Shown here: piece after piece, positions 63,322 through 64,000 of the stretch
Layout of the letters: the number at the start of each line of letters is the position of its first letter
Numbering within the stretch: the first letter of the stretch is position 1
Assembly (NCBI GenBank): GCA_963794185.1
Contig: CAWCDM010000103.1
Coordinates: 6,563-70,562, forward strand
Origin: JAMXLO01 sp963794185
GTDB taxonomy: Bacteria > Pseudomonadota > Alphaproteobacteria > Acetobacterales > Acetobacteraceae
DNA length: 64,000 bases
Direction of reading: 5' to 3'
The notes under the pieces: generated by a model
Database searches by the model: none
The model's input: only the letters and a program-made list of their open reading frames with translations
Told to the model about the DNA's origin: nothing
Made by a program: the position numbers and the translations under genes

Positions 63322-63834
63322 TCGATCGCGCCCGTCACCGCGCCTCGCCCGCTTGCCGAGACGGACGACAGAAGTTCGTTCGATTGCGGCAGGGCATCAC
63401 TGAACGCGTGGTTTCATCGGCATGCGTGGGCCAACCAGATCAGTGGCGTTTCGCGGGTGAACGTTATCACCGACACTGCGTCCGGACGGATCGCCGGCTA
63501 TGTCACCCTGAGCGCCGCACAGATCGAGCGCGCGTTTCTGCCCAGGCCGCAGCAGCGCAACCGCCCCGATCCGGTGCCCGCCACACTGCTCGGCCAGCTT
63601 GCGGTGGACAAGGCGTTTCAGGGTCAGGGACATGCGGCGTCGCTTCTGCTGTTCGCGTTGCGGACGGCGCTGGTTGCGTCCGAAACCATCGGCAGCCTGG
63701 GGGTGATGACGCATCCGCTGGATGATGGCGTGCGCGGATTTTATGCGAGATGGGGATTTCAGGACCTGCCGTTCGATCCGCGGCGTGCCATGTTTGTGCG
63801 TATGGTGGATCTGCGGGCGAGCTTTGCTGGTTGA
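63322..63834 (+). CDS. GNAT toxin (TacT-type), start codon missing as read
   Basis: The frame opens right after the antitoxin stop and stays open for 170 codons: TAPRPLAETDDRSSFDCGRA, LNAWFHRHAWANQISGVSRV, then GQLAVDKAFQGQGHAASLLL (the acetyl-CoA loop Q-x-x-G-x-G/A) and FYARWGFQDLPFDPRRAMFV (catalytic Tyr). These conserved parts precede the first GTG (63457), so the true start is upstream, but there is no NTG in frame before it. An ATC (63325) or a lost base in ATCGATCG could account for this. TacT acetylates aminoacyl-tRNA to stop translation. Confidence 0.72.
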   Translation, partial: SIAPVTAPRPLAETDDRSSFDCGRASLNAWFHRHAWANQISGVSRVNVITDTASGRIAGYVTLSAAQIERAFLPRPQQRNRPDPVPATLLGQLAVDKAFQGQGHAASLLLFALRTALVASETIGSLGVMTHPLDDGVRGFYARWGFQDLPFDPRRAMFVRMVDLRASFAG

Positions 63835-64000
63835 GGGTGCAGTGGCTTGGGATAGAAGCTGATGGCCGGAGATGGTCGAAGAACGAACCCGCTACGCGGG
63901 ATAGGTGCGGTTGTTGATGAGCGACTAGAGGCCCGGCTGTTGTGCCTGAATTGAGCACGCCCTGGGGCAGGCGGAGCATTTCGGCTTCTTTCAACCGAGA
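63835..64000. other. Right-edge region without an assigned gene
   Basis: A 166-base stretch after the toxin stop. No repeat or known motif recognised. Frames are open on the reverse strand but continue only to the window edge and overlap the toxin gene. Confidence 0.3.

Noticed and set aside
63503..63994. Reverse-strand 163-codon frame at the right edge
   Set aside because: Mostly antisense to the GNAT toxin; its first 50 residues show no recognisable family.
1..64000. CRISPR arrays, tRNA or rRNA genes
   Set aside because: No regularly spaced direct repeats and no tRNA-like T-loop/anticodon patterns or rRNA segments were found by eye.

Overview
GC-rich, densely coding bacterial DNA. The gene set points to an alphaproteobacterium, probably Rhodospirillales/Acetobacteraceae: a fzlA-like GST gene beside an NDUFA9-type complex I gene, a thrS-infC pair whose infC appears to start at ATA, an Mrp-type antiporter operon, many GTG starts and ATGA/GTGA overlaps, and intergenic inverted repeats of the kind scattered in alphaproteobacterial genomes. 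The family-level placement is inference from gene style, not a phylogeny.

Layout. 0.4-10.7 kb is a transport block: a PRC-barrel exported protein, two SLC13-type permeases with TrkA-C domains, an M20 dipeptidase, an exported beta-carbonic-anhydrase-like protein, an AbgT transporter and a DcaP-like porin. 11.0-17.7 kb is an envelope block of small lipoproteins and exported proteins with two patatin phospholipases and a Rap1a/Tai-like protein. 17.8-23.4 kb is an overlapping mnhEFGBCD-type cation/proton antiporter operon ending in a second NuoN/MnhD-like subunit. 23.6-27.8 kb is an RND pump with its adaptor, followed by glutaminase, a class 3 lipase, an AI-2E exporter-family protein and a membrane-anchored metallophosphoesterase. 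33.5-36.2 kb holds an AraC regulator with an IS1380-family element just upstream. 37.0-43.7 kb carries an MFS transporter, an operon of alpha/beta hydrolase, membrane spermidine-synthase-like protein and exported isoaspartate-methyltransferase-like protein, and a Crp/Fnr regulator. 43.8-53.8 kb is a catabolic stretch (serine hydrolase, amidase, gamma-glutamyltransferase, CsaA, xanthine phosphoribosyltransferase, cyclase, SMP-30, ThuA, peptide-type binding protein). 54-63.9 kb is more housekeeping: TetR, NDUFA9-like, FzlA-like, SDR, hydrolase, GT4, thrS, infC and a TacA/TacT-type toxin-antitoxin pair.

The most striking property is a swarm of single-base frame disruptions. At least ten genes recover full family length when one, two or three single bases are removed (or occasionally added): SLC13, a glycine-zipper lipoprotein, a patatin lipoprotein, the second MnhD, the RND pump, glutaminase, lipase, metallophosphoesterase, infC and others. 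Most are +1, no shared slippery motif is visible, and essential infC is hit, so base-level sequence error is the most economical explanation; genuine gene decay cannot be excluded from the sequence alone. No tRNA, rRNA or CRISPR array was seen.
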